Below, one piece after another: positions 10,398 to 19,057 of a stretch of 64,000 nt of DNA (the stretch's first letter is position 1; every line of letters begins with the position of its first letter). The stretch lies in NCBI GenBank assembly GCA_003600225.1, contig QZFT01000045.1, forward strand, positions 1-64,000, written 5' to 3'. The notes under the pieces were generated by a model. The model worked only from the letters and a program-made list of their open reading frames with translations, made no database searches and had not been told where the DNA came from. This stretch comes from Pseudonocardiaceae bacterium YIM PH 21723. GTDB lineage: Bacteria > Actinomycetota > Actinomycetes > Mycobacteriales > Pseudonocardiaceae. A program made the translations under genes and the position numbers.

Positions 10398-10985
10398 TCA
10401 CTGGGGGAACAGCGGTGTCAGGAACAGCAGCATCAGGGTGGACCACACCAGGTGCGTGATCATCGAAGCGCCGATGCCGCCGGATCGCCTGCGTTGCAGG
10501 GTGAACAGGGCCCCCATGAAGACCGAGGCGAGCACCAGCATCGGGTTGCGGGTGGACACCGTGTTCAGCACATAGACACCGGTCGTCCTGGACACCGATC
10601 CGTCGAGCGCCGCGTAGACCGCGCCCCGGAAGAACACCTCCTCGGCCGCGCCGGTCACCAGGGTGGTGGCCAGTACCGAGCGGGTGTCGCCGCGCTGCGC
10701 GTAGGCCAGCACGGAGCGCAGCAGCCGGTTCAGCACCGGAATCCTCTTGCAGACCACCGCGATCCCGTAGAACGGCAGGAACGCGGCCACCCCGAGCAGC
10801 GCGGGCACCAGCACCCGGGGATCGCCCCAGCGCACCCGGCCGGCGAGGAGGCTGCCGCCGATCCAGGTTGCGGCGGTGGCCGCGGTGAGCCGGTGGAACC
10901 GCCCGTCGCCGGGCTTGGTGGCCAGTGACGCCCCGAGCAGCCCGGCGCCGGCCACCCCGGTGGCGGCGACGACCGGCCGGTTCAC
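10398..10985 (-). CDS. CPBP-family intramembrane metalloprotease
   Basis: The 195-residue membrane protein carries the Abi/CPBP motif EEVFFR and a later histidine in MITHLVW, with several hydrophobic helices. The GTG start at 10985 overlaps the upstream stop codon by 4 bp (GTGA), so the gene is translationally coupled to the NAD-binding protein. Family members are Rce1-like membrane proteases involved in prenyl-protein processing, peptide maturation or self-immunity. The substrate here is unknown. Confidence 0.85.
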   Translation of the reverse strand: MNRPVVAATGVAGAGLLGASLATKPGDGRFHRLTAATAATWIGGSLLAGRVRWGDPRVLVPALLGVAAFLPFYGIAVVCKRIPVLNRLLRSVLAYAQRGDTRSVLATTLVTGAAEEVFFRGAVYAALDGSVSRTTGVYVLNTVSTRNPMLVLASVFMGALFTLQRRRSGGIGASMITHLVWSTLMLLFLTPLFPQ

Positions 10986-11890
10986 CGGCGGGTCTCCCGC
11001 GCCCGCTCGGCCAGCGCGGCCAGGACCGCCTCGTCGAAGTTCAGCGGGTCGTGCGGCACCACCTCGTCGATGGCCTTGCCCTCGGTGACGACCACCTCGG
11101 TGGTCATCGAGTCGATCAACGATCGGCTGGTCTGCGCGTCCACCCCGGTGAAGAACGCGATCCACTGGGAGGACAGCCAGGTCACCGGCTCCACCATCGG
11201 CACCGGCGCGGTCACCATGGGCAGCGCCCGGCCCTCGATCTCGGCGAGCCTGCGCATCATCTCCTCGTACGAGTAGACGTCCGGTCCGCCGATCTCGAAG
11301 ACCCGGCCGGTGGCCTTCTCGTTGTCCAGCACGGCGACCAGGTAGTGGATCACGTCGGCCAGCGCGATCGGCTGACAGCGGGTCTTCGTCCACTGTGGAA
11401 CGACCATGGCGGGCAACCGTTCCACCAGCTTGCGGGTCATCTCCCAGGAGATCCCGCCGTGCCCGATGACGATCCCGGCCCGCAGCACGGTGACCGGCAC
11501 CCCGCCGAGTCCGAGCAGCGATTCCACCTCGCGGCGGCTGCCCAGGTGCTCGGACAGCTCGTCCTCCTCCGAGCCGAGCCCGCCCAGGTAGATGATCTGC
11601 CGCAATCCGGCCTCGGACGCCGCCGCGCCGAACGCGGTGGCAGCCTCGGCGTCCCGGCGGGCGAACTCCCGGTCATCGAGGGAGTGCACCAGGTAGTAGG
11701 CGGCGTCGCAGCCGTCCAGGGCCTTCTCCAGCGAGCCGGAATCGTGCACGTCCCCGTACACGGGTTCACCCGCGCCCCGATACGAATCCACCCGCCGGGT
11801 CATCGCCCGCACCTCGTGCCCCTCGGCCACCAGGGCCTCGGTCAATCTCCTGCCGACGAAACCGGACGCACCTGACACCAGTACACGCAT
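10982..11890 (-). CDS. NAD(P)H-binding atypical SDR (NmrA/epimerase-like)
   Basis: The 302-residue Rossmann protein begins MRVLVSGASGFVGRRL (GxxGxxG) and contains DVHDSGSLEKAL and YLGGLG, typical of atypical SDRs that bind NAD(P)H. The ATG at 11890 is preferred over the upstream GTG at 11899 because GGGGAG lies 10 bases ahead of it. It is the first gene of a two-gene unit with the CPBP protease and is divergent from a cupin. The substrate cannot be inferred. Confidence 0.88.
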   Translation of the reverse strand: MRVLVSGASGFVGRRLTEALVAEGHEVRAMTRRVDSYRGAGEPVYGDVHDSGSLEKALDGCDAAYYLVHSLDDREFARRDAEAATAFGAAASEAGLRQIIYLGGLGSEEDELSEHLGSRREVESLLGLGGVPVTVLRAGIVIGHGGISWEMTRKLVERLPAMVVPQWTKTRCQPIALADVIHYLVAVLDNEKATGRVFEIGGPDVYSYEEMMRRLAEIEGRALPMVTAPVPMVEPVTWLSSQWIAFFTGVDAQTSRSLIDSMTTEVVVTEGKAIDEVVPHDPLNFDEAVLAALAERARETRR

Positions 11891-11943
11891 GACGTTCACT
11901 CTCCCCGAATACCCACCAGGGCGCTCGGTGCCACAATCTCGGT

Positions 11944-12291
11944 ATGTCCGCAGAGGTGAATCCCGTGACCCGCGCCGTCGTCCTCGACCAGGTACTGGCG
12001 GTGCCGTCGGTCACCCATCGGGTCGAGGTGCAGCGGATCAGCATGGCCGCCGGGTTGCCCGCCGGCCTGCACATCCACAACTGCCCGGTGTTCGGTGTCA
12101 TCGAGACCGGATCGGTGGTGTACCAGATCGACGGGCAGCCGGAATCCGTGCTCACCGCCGGGGACACGTTCCATGAACCGGCGGGCGTGCGCATCGCCCG
12201 GTTCGACGCGCAGGACGAGGGCGTGACGTTCCTGGCGTACTACCTGCTCGGCGCCGGACAGGTCCCGGAGCTGGACTTTCTCGACGACTGA
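11944..12291 (+). CDS. Small cupin-domain protein
   Basis: The 115-residue single-domain cupin has HIHNCPVFGVIETG (metal-binding His pair region) and GDTFHEPAG (second motif, with His). This fits a Cupin_2 protein that binds a metal and a small molecule. It is alone on its strand, 53 bp from the divergent NAD-binding gene. The function is undefined: it could be a small dioxygenase, isomerase or sensor. Confidence 0.85.
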   Translation: MSAEVNPVTRAVVLDQVLAVPSVTHRVEVQRISMAAGLPAGLHIHNCPVFGVIETGSVVYQIDGQPESVLTAGDTFHEPAGVRIARFDAQDEGVTFLAYYLLGAGQVPELDFLDD

Positions 12292-12302
12292 GTAGTTCTT
12301 AC

Positions 12303-12381
12303 AGATCTCTGCCGTCGTTCTTGAAGATCTCTCACCGGAGGCCGGAAGTGTTCCTCTCGTAGCCACGAGCGAGAGGGGAAC
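12303..12381 (+). promoter_or_regulatory. Leader of the P450-reductase gene with RBS-pairing hairpin
   Basis: Direct repeats AGATCTCT lie at 12303 and 12325 (22-bp period). Further on, GTTCCTCTCG (12350-12359) can pair with CGAGAGGGGAAC (12370-12381), which contains the ribosome-binding site of the following gene. This could limit translation or reflect regulator binding. Confidence 0.4.
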
Positions 12382-12385
12382 GCAC

Positions 12386-15300
12386 ATGATCGGCACACCG
12401 GTTAAGGCCCTACAGGACATCCCGCAGCGGCCCGCGCTGCCGCTCCTGGGGCACGCGCTGGGCATCCCCGGGGGTGCCGACGGCCTGCTGCACCTGATCG
12501 AGGAGGCCAAGCGGCAGGGCCCGATCTTCCGGCTGAACGTGTTCGGCACCGAGACGCTCGTCGTGTCCGGTCCGGATCTGGTCGCCGAGCTGTCCGACGA
12601 GACCCGGTTCCGGAAGAACATCGTCAAGGACATGGGCATGCTGCGGGACATCGGCGGCGACGGCCTGTTCACCGCCAACGACGGCGAGGCCAACTGGCGC
12701 AAGGCCCACGACGTGCTGCTGCCCGCGTTCTCCCTCGGTGCCATGCGCGGCTACCACGACACGATGCTCGGCGTGGCGAACAGCCTGATCGCCACCTGGG
12801 ACGCCGCCGGCCGGCCGGTGGACGTGCCGGACGACATGACCAAACTGACCCTGGACACCATCGGCCTGTGCGGTTTCGGCACCGACTTCGAGTCCTTCAC
12901 CCGCCCGCGGCTGCACCCGTTCCTCGGCGCCATGGGCCGCGCGCTGAGCCATATCCAGCGGGAGGACGAGTCGCTGCCCGGGCTGTCCCTGCTGCGGTTC
13001 GCCGCCAACGACCGGTACCGGTCCGACCTGGCGTACATGAAGAACCTCGTCGACGAGGTCATCGCCGCGCGCCGCGGCAGCGGTGACGCCTCGCAGGCCG
13101 ACCTGCTCGGCCGGATGTTGCACGTGCGGGACCCGCGGACCGGGGAGCTCCTGGACGACGAGAACATCCGCTACCAGGTGCTGACCTTCCTGATCGCCGG
13201 GCACGAGACCACCTCCGGCGCGCTGTCCTTCGCGTTGTACTACCTGCTCAAGCATCCCGAGGTCCTCGCCAGGGCGCAGTCCGAAGTGGACGCGCTGTGG
13301 GCCGGGCAGCAGAATCCGCAACCGTCCTATGAGGACGTCGGCAGGCTGACCTACGTGCGCCAGGTGCTGAACGAAGCGTTGCGGCTGTGGCCGACCGCCC
13401 CCGCCTACGCGGTGGAACCGGTGGCCGATACCGTGCTCGGCGGCCGGTACATCGTGCGGCGCGGTGAGGTGCTGATGATCCTCACGCCCGCGTTGCACCG
13501 GGACGACATGTGGGGCGACAACCCGGAACTGTTCGACCCGGAGCGGTTCGACATCGACCGGGAGGAGGCCCGGCCGGTACACGTGTTCAAGCCGTTCGGC
13601 AGCGGGGAGCGGGCCTGCATCGGCCGGCAGTTCGCGCTGCACGAGGCGACCCTGCTGCTGGGCATGCTCATCCACCGCTACCGGTTCCTCGACCACGGCG
13701 GCTACCAGCTGAAGATCAAGCAGTCGCTGACCATCAAGCCGGACGAGTTCCGGATCAAGCTCGTCCGGCGTGGTGCGGAGGAGCGCCGGGTGCTGAGTTC
13801 CACAGTGGACACACCCGTCGCCGCCGAGGTGACCCGTAAGGCGAGCGGCACGGCGCTGACCGTGCTCTACGGATCGAACCTGGGCACCTGCTCCGGGCTG
13901 GCCGCCGAGCTGCTCGCCGAGGGGGAGGAACACGGCTTCACCGGCACGGTGTCCACCTTGGACAGTGCGATCGGGAAGTTGACCGAGGCCGAGGGGCCGG
14001 TGCTGATCGTGGCCGCCTCCTACAACGGCAAGCCCACCGACGACGCCGCCGGGTTCGCCGAGTGGGTCGCCGGGCTGGAACCCGGTGCGCTGGAGGGCGT
14101 CCGGTACGCGGTGCTGGGCATCGGCGACCGCAACTGGGCGGCCACCTACCAGCAGGTACCGCGGCTCCTGGCGGAGAACCTCGATGCGGCCGGGGCGGTC
14201 GCCGTGCTGCCGCGAGGTGCCGCCGACGCCTCCGGGGATTTCGCCGGCGCCGTCGACCGGTGGACGGCTGAGCTGTGGGCGGCGTTGCTCGCCGAGCACG
14301 GGGTGGCCGAGACGGCGGTGAGGTCCGATGTGGACGGGCCGCTGTACACCGTGGACCTGGTCGGCGAGTCGGCCACCGAAGGACTCCTGGAGCGGCACGG
14401 GCTGCGCGAGGCCACCGTCCTGGACACCGGTGAACTGTCCGATATGGACCACCCGCTGGGCCGGTCCAAGCGGTTCCTGCGCATCCAGCTGCCCACGGGC
14501 ATGACCTACCGCACCGGCGACCACCTGGCCGTGCTGCCGGAGAACCCGGCCGACCTGGTGCGCCGGGCCGCCGAGCGATTCGGCCTCCAGTTGGATCGGA
14601 CCGTCCGGCTGGGCACCACCCGGCGCAGCAGGCAGGCGCTGCCGGTCGACCGGCCGATCACCCTGCGCAGGCTGCTCACCGAGTTCGTCGAGCTCCAGGA
14701 TCCGGCGACCCCGGAACAGGTGCGGGTGCTGGCCGAACACACGGCCTGCCCGCCGGAACGCAGGCCATTGGAACAGCTGACCGCGCCCATTCGGGCGACC
14801 GTGCTGGAACTCCTGGAGCGGTACCGGGCGTGCGAACTGCCCTTCCCGTTGTTCCTGGAGATGCTGCCGGCGCTGCGCCCCCGGCACTACTCGATCTCCT
14901 CCTCGGCACTGTCCACCCCGGACACGGTGGAGCTGATGGTCTCGCTGCTGGCCGCCCCGCACCGGGACGGCGACGGCACGTTCCGCGGCATCGCCTCGCA
15001 CCACCTGGGCTGCGTGCGGGCCGGAGATGTCCTGGCAGTGCGGGTGAATCCGTGCCGGGACGCGTTCCGGCTGCCGGAGGACGACACCCCGGTGATCATG
15101 GTCAGCGCCGGGACCGGCCTCGCACCGTTCCGGGGCGCCATCCTGGACCGGGTACACGTCTCGACGGGGGCCACGCTGTTGAACTACTTCGGCTGCGACC
15201 ACCCCGAAGTGGACTACCTGCACCGCGCGGAGCTGGAGTCCGCCGAGGCGACCGGCGTGGTGCGCCTGCGCCCGGCGTTCAGCCAGGCCCCGGTGGACGG

Positions 15301-15520
15301 GGTGCGGTTCGTGCAGCACGCCGTCGCCCGGGACGCCGCCGAGCTGTGGCCGCTGCTGGAGCAGGGCGCCCGGATCTACGTGTGTGGCGACGGTTCCCGG
15401 ATGGCGCCCGGCGTGCGACAGGCCTTTGTGGACATCTACCGGGAACAGACCGGTGCCGACGAGGCCAAGGCCGAGGCGTGGCTGCTGGAGCGCTACACCG
15501 AGGACGTGTGGGCCCAGTGA
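12386..15520 (+). CDS. Self-sufficient cytochrome P450/NADPH-P450 reductase fusion (CYP102, P450-BM3 type)
   Basis: The 1044-residue protein joins a fatty-acid hydroxylase P450 to its diflavin reductase, so it needs only NADPH and O2. The P450 part has I-helix AGHETTSG, ExxR in NEALRLWP, and heme loop PFGSGERACIGR with C411. An FMN flavodoxin domain starts near residue 490 with LTVLYGSNLG. FAD and NADPH domains follow (RHYSISSS, SAGTGLAPFRG, and C-terminal YVCGDGSRM). Length and order match CYP102A-type enzymes, which hydroxylate medium- to long-chain fatty acids below the terminal carbon. The start has GAGAGGGGAA upstream. An MFS gene follows after a hairpin. Confidence 0.96.
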   Translation: MIGTPVKALQDIPQRPALPLLGHALGIPGGADGLLHLIEEAKRQGPIFRLNVFGTETLVVSGPDLVAELSDETRFRKNIVKDMGMLRDIGGDGLFTANDGEANWRKAHDVLLPAFSLGAMRGYHDTMLGVANSLIATWDAAGRPVDVPDDMTKLTLDTIGLCGFGTDFESFTRPRLHPFLGAMGRALSHIQREDESLPGLSLLRFAANDRYRSDLAYMKNLVDEVIAARRGSGDASQADLLGRMLHVRDPRTGELLDDENIRYQVLTFLIAGHETTSGALSFALYYLLKHPEVLARAQSEVDALWAGQQNPQPSYEDVGRLTYVRQVLNEALRLWPTAPAYAVEPVADTVLGGRYIVRRGEVLMILTPALHRDDMWGDNPELFDPERFDIDREEARPVHVFKPFGSGERACIGRQFALHEATLLLGMLIHRYRFLDHGGYQLKIKQSLTIKPDEFRIKLVRRGAEERRVLSSTVDTPVAAEVTRKASGTALTVLYGSNLGTCSGLAAELLAEGEEHGFTGTVSTLDSAIGKLTEAEGPVLIVAASYNGKPTDDAAGFAEWVAGLEPGALEGVRYAVLGIGDRNWAATYQQVPRLLAENLDAAGAVAVLPRGAADASGDFAGAVDRWTAELWAALLAEHGVAETAVRSDVDGPLYTVDLVGESATEGLLERHGLREATVLDTGELSDMDHPLGRSKRFLRIQLPTGMTYRTGDHLAVLPENPADLVRRAAERFGLQLDRTVRLGTTRRSRQALPVDRPITLRRLLTEFVELQDPATPEQVRVLAEHTACPPERRPLEQLTAPIRATVLELLERYRACELPFPLFLEMLPALRPRHYSISSSALSTPDTVELMVSLLAAPHRDGDGTFRGIASHHLGCVRAGDVLAVRVNPCRDAFRLPEDDTPVIMVSAGTGLAPFRGAILDRVHVSTGATLLNYFGCDHPEVDYLHRAELESAEATGVVRLRPAFSQAPVDGVRFVQHAVARDAAELWPLLEQGARIYVCGDGSRMAPGVRQAFVDIYREQTGADEAKAEAWLLERYTEDVWAQ

Positions 15521-15531
15521 CCGCCGAACGC

Positions 15532-15587
15532 TCCGAAGTTGGCGATGTTCGAGGGAGGAACGAGCCCGAACATCGCCAACTTCGGGA
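15532..15587. repeat. Dyad repeat family, copy 2
   Basis: Left arm 15532-15551 (CCGAAGTTGGCGATGTTCG) pairs with right arm 15565-15587 across a short purine-rich loop. It sits immediately after the P450-reductase stop codon and before the MFS start, so it could act as terminator or attenuator between them. Confidence 0.88.
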
Positions 15588-15618
15588 CCACCGTGGCGCG
15601 GTGCGGCAGGGGCCGAGG

Positions 15619-16674
15619 GTGATCGCCGCACTGGTCGCGGGCATCACCCTCGGCACCGCCGGCGCGAACATGATGCCGGTGCTGCTGGACGACTTCGTCG
15701 CCCGGTTCGGCCTGTCCCCGTCGACGGCGGGACTCCTGGCCGCCGGCCAGCTGCTGGCCGTCGCGCTCGCCACCCTGGCCTTCGCCCGGCGGGCCACCCG
15801 GCCCGGCCGGGCGGCGCTGGCCCAGCGTGGCCTGCTGCTGGCGGCCGGGGGAGCGGTGACCGCCGCGCTGGCCGCCGGCCCGCTGCTGCTGATCCTCGGA
15901 AACCTGGTGTTCGGCGCCGGACTCGGCGCGGTCTACGCGGCCACCACGGCGGCGCTGGCCGCGGTCGCGGACCCCGATCGCACGGCGAGCCTGAGCATCG
16001 GGATCACCGTGATCACCACGGCGCTGCTGCTGGTGGCGGTGCCGATGGCCGGGCCGGGCAACGGATTCCCGCTGCTGGCACTGTGCTGCCTGCTGGTATT
16101 GCCGTTGACCCCGTCGCTCCCGGACAGCCCCACCGAGGCCGCCCGGGGCGCCCGGCCACCGCTGGTCCTGTTGCTGGGCATGGGATTGCTGGCCGCCGCC
16201 AGCCAGGGCCCGTGGTCCTACGCGGCGATCCTCGGCCGGGACACCGGGCTGCCTGCCGACGCGGTCACCGGGATCCTCGCCTTGTCCGCGATCGGCCCCC
16301 TGGCGGGCGCGGCGCTGTCCCCGCTGGTGGCCCGCCGGCTCGGCCGGGGCAGCACGATGCTGCTCCTCATGGCCGGCCAAGCCGTATCGATGGTGCTACT
16401 GGTCCTGGGGCTCGGACCGGCGGTCTTCACCCTCGCCGCCGTGCTGTGGCAGGCGTTCCAGGTGGCGTTGCTGATCCAGCTCCTCGCAGCCGGGTCCGAA
16501 GTGGACGGTTCCGGGCACCTGGTCGCCATGCTCAGCGGGGCCGGAGCCATCGGCAACGCCCTCGGGCCGCTGCTGGCCGGCCCGCTGCTCCAGTACGGCG
16601 GCACCCTCACCTTCGGCGCGGCCGCCGCCCTGGCCACCGTGCTGGCCACGCTGCCCCTGCTCCGCATGGCCTGA
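15619..16674 (+). CDS. MFS transporter
   Basis: From the GTG at 15619 this is a 351-residue polytopic protein of about 11-12 hydrophobic helices with an MFS-like loop (FARRATRPGRAA) after helix 2. AGGGG lies about 7 bases before the start. An alternative GTG at 15517 overlaps the upstream stop but would translate the dyad repeat into a hydrophilic tail, which seems unlikely. The protein is short for the family. It may export a product of the neighbouring P450 or act independently. Confidence 0.82.
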   Translation: MIAALVAGITLGTAGANMMPVLLDDFVARFGLSPSTAGLLAAGQLLAVALATLAFARRATRPGRAALAQRGLLLAAGGAVTAALAAGPLLLILGNLVFGAGLGAVYAATTAALAAVADPDRTASLSIGITVITTALLLVAVPMAGPGNGFPLLALCCLLVLPLTPSLPDSPTEAARGARPPLVLLLGMGLLAAASQGPWSYAAILGRDTGLPADAVTGILALSAIGPLAGAALSPLVARRLGRGSTMLLLMAGQAVSMVLLVLGLGPAVFTLAAVLWQAFQVALLIQLLAAGSEVDGSGHLVAMLSGAGAIGNALGPLLAGPLLQYGGTLTFGAAAALATVLATLPLLRMA

Positions 16675-16684
16675 ATGCCTTACT

Positions 16685-16737
16685 CCGAAGTTGGCGATGT
16701 TCGGGCGCGTTCCTTGCCCGAACATCGCCAACTTCGG
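16685..16737. repeat. Dyad repeat family, copy 3 (perfect)
   Basis: Two perfectly complementary 21-base arms (16685-16705 and 16717-16737) are separated by 11 bases, directly after the MFS stop codon. The arms match copies 1 and 2 and this is the best-preserved copy. Confidence 0.9.
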
Positions 16738-16852
16738 GACCACACGTGCTGCGCGAGTGCGGCTGAACTTCTTACATCGCTCTGCCTCGATCTTGCTCTC
16801 GCTCTGACCCATGGCAGGAAAAGTCGTGTCTACAACGAAGAGAGGAACACCG

Positions 16853-18328
16853 ATGACCATCACCAAGCGGCGCCTGGGGGCGCTCGCCCTTGTGGCGGCG
16901 ACGCTGCTGACCGCGATCACCGTGGTCGCCCAGGCCGATTCGAAGCCACGCTGGTGCCCGGAGGACGCCGAGTGCGGCACGATCTCCCGGCCCATCGTGG
17001 ACGGCAGGCCGGAACTGGGCAGTGTGGACATCGCCTATGCCCGGCTCCCGCACACCGGGGAGGGCCCGGCCGTGAGCACCGTCGCGGTCAACCCCGGCGG
17101 CCCCGGTGTGGAGACCATCGGCAACGCGGAGATGTTCGCCGCGACCCTCAAGGACCTGCGCGCCGACCACGACCTGCTCCTGGTGGACCCGCGTGGCACG
17201 GGTGAATCCGGCAAACTCCCGTGTGGGGTGACCGACGCCGAGTACCGGACCGCGCCCCGTGCCCGGCAGCACGAACTCGTGGCCCGCTGCGCCGCGAACC
17301 TGGGTGCCAAGGCCGCCGGCTACACCTCGGCCGCGGCCGCCGACGACATCGACGCCGTCCGCGCGACGCTGGGCGTGGACAAACTGGACCTGTACGGCCT
17401 GTCCTACGGCACCTACCTGATGCCGGTCTACGCCGAGCGGCACCAGCAGCACGTGCGGTCCATCGTGTTGTCCGGTGCGTTCCCCCTGGAGTTCGATCCC
17501 CTCGCGCGGCCCAGTGCCCAGGCGGTTTCCCTGGCGCTGCAACGGATCTGCGAGCGCAGCAAGGCCTGCGACGGCCCCACCGCGCTGCGGGACCTGAGCG
17601 CCACCGCCACGAAGCTGCGCGAGCGGCCGATCACCATCCCGATCACCGACGGCTCCGGCGGCAAGCACGACTGGCGATTCAGCGAGGACAAGCTCGCCAA
17701 CCTGCTCTACGAGGGCGCCAGCAGCGCGATGCCCGGCGGTCCGGCCGCAATGTGGGGCGAGGTCCCGGCGGTGCTGCACGCCTACGCGGCAGGCAACGAG
17801 GAATCGCTGCGGGAACTGGTGCGCAAGGCGGCCGCCGAGGGCATGTCCGACGAGGACCAGGCGCCGTTCCTGGCGGTGGTCTGCAACGACTACCACCGTG
17901 CCTGGGACGTGGACGCCTCGCTGCCCGTCCGCGGGCAGCAGTACGAGACCGCGCTGGCCAAGGCGAAGCAATCCGAGTTCGGCGGATTCAGCCCCCGCGG
18001 GTTCACCGAAGGCCAGGTCGACGGCGGTGACGCCTGCATCAGCTGGCCGAACGTCGTCCCGCCGCAGAACATCCGCCCGGCGTTCCCGGACGTGCCGGTG
18101 CTGGTGCTCTCCGGTGACCTGGACGCCAACACCCCGGACGCCAACGGCAGGCTCGCCGCCCAGCAGTTCCGCCGCAGCACGTTCGTCTCGGTGCCGAACG
18201 TCGGCCACCTGCCCGACTTCGAGTCCACCGGCTGCGCGACCGGTATCGCCACCCGGTTCGTCCGCACCGGCCAGACGGGCTCGCTGGATTGCCTGGCACA
18301 GGTGCCCGTGACACCTGTCACGAAGTAA
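16853..18328 (+). CDS. Secreted S33 tripeptidyl-aminopeptidase-like alpha/beta hydrolase
   Basis: The 491-residue protein has a signal peptide (about residues 1-27, AQA) and the S33 layout: oxyanion region NPGGPG, LLVDPRGTGESG, nucleophile elbow GLSYGTY (S184), acid SGDLDANTP and histidine VGHLPDF near the C-terminus. It probably trims peptides outside the cell. The ATG at 16853 has GAGAGG about 8 bases upstream, better than an in-frame start 42 bases earlier. It is 12 bp upstream of a two-component pair and is probably co-transcribed with it. Confidence 0.92.
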   Translation: MTITKRRLGALALVAATLLTAITVVAQADSKPRWCPEDAECGTISRPIVDGRPELGSVDIAYARLPHTGEGPAVSTVAVNPGGPGVETIGNAEMFAATLKDLRADHDLLLVDPRGTGESGKLPCGVTDAEYRTAPRARQHELVARCAANLGAKAAGYTSAAAADDIDAVRATLGVDKLDLYGLSYGTYLMPVYAERHQQHVRSIVLSGAFPLEFDPLARPSAQAVSLALQRICERSKACDGPTALRDLSATATKLRERPITIPITDGSGGKHDWRFSEDKLANLLYEGASSAMPGGPAAMWGEVPAVLHAYAAGNEESLRELVRKAAAEGMSDEDQAPFLAVVCNDYHRAWDVDASLPVRGQQYETALAKAKQSEFGGFSPRGFTEGQVDGGDACISWPNVVPPQNIRPAFPDVPVLVLSGDLDANTPDANGRLAAQQFRRSTFVSVPNVGHLPDFESTGCATGIATRFVRTGQTGSLDCLAQVPVTPVTK

Positions 18329-18340
18329 CGGAGGCCATGC

Positions 18341-19057
18341 GTGATCACGTCCACCACCAGCGAAGATGCCGCTATGTCCAAGCCCCTGGTCCTCGTCGCC
18401 GAGGACGATCCGAGCGTTCGCGCAACCCTTGACCAGCTACTTCGCTTCGAGGGTTACCGCGTGTTGCAGGCGTCGGACGGCGCCCGGGCGCTGGAGCTGC
18501 TGGACCGGCAACGCCCGGACCTCGCGGTGGTGGACGTGGTCATGCCCAACGTGGACGGCCTGTCGCTGTGCCGCCTGCTGCGCGCCCGCGGCGACCGGCT
18601 GCCGATCCTGGTCCTCACCGCCCGGCACCAGATCGGCGACCGGGTCGCCGGCCTGGATGCCGGGGCCGACGACTACCTGGCCAAACCGTTCGCCACCGCC
18701 GAGCTGCTGGCCCGATTACGGGCCTTGTTACGGCGCACGGCCCCGTCTGAGGAGCCGGAACTGCTGTCCGCCGGTGACCTCACCCTGGACCCGGCGACCC
18801 GCGAGGCGAAGCGGGCCGGGCGGCTGCTGGACCTGACCAAGACCGAGTTCGACCTGCTGGAGCTGTTGCTGCGCAACCAGCGGGTGGTGCTGTCCCGGGC
18901 GCAGATCTACGAGCACATCTGGGGCTTCGACTTCGACACCGACTCCCGGTCCCTGGACGTCTACATCGGCTACCTGCGCCGGAAGACCGAGGAGGGCGGG
19001 GCGCTGCGGGTCATCCAGACCGTGCGCAACGTCGGTTACACGGTGAAGGCCCCGTGA
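18341..19057 (+). CDS. OmpR-family response regulator
   Basis: The 238-residue protein has a receiver domain with acidic pocket AEDD (20-23), phospho-acceptor D65 in VVDVVMP and YLAKPF, then a winged-helix domain (TKTEFDLLELLLRN, DVYIGYLRRK). The GTG at 18341 is preferred because GGAGG lies 6 bases ahead; the ATG at 18374 lacks a good site. It overlaps the kinase start by 1 bp, which marks a cognate pair. The target is unknown but may include the upstream peptidase. Confidence 0.95.
   Translation: MITSTTSEDAAMSKPLVLVAEDDPSVRATLDQLLRFEGYRVLQASDGARALELLDRQRPDLAVVDVVMPNVDGLSLCRLLRARGDRLPILVLTARHQIGDRVAGLDAGADDYLAKPFATAELLARLRALLRRTAPSEEPELLSAGDLTLDPATREAKRAGRLLDLTKTEFDLLELLLRNQRVVLSRAQIYEHIWGFDFDTDSRSLDVYIGYLRRKTEEGGALRVIQTVRNVGYTVKAP

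Noticed and set aside
15517-15618. An upstream GTG start for the MFS gene overlapping the P450-reductase stop codon
   Set aside because: It would translate the dyad repeat as a charged N-terminal tail; the GTG at 15619 has a better ribosome-binding site and leads directly into the first helix.
12410-15631. A 1073-codon open frame antisense to the P450-reductase fusion
   Set aside because: It is an artefact of high-GC codon bias opposite a recognised gene. Its translation is rich in R, G, H and Q and has no domain.
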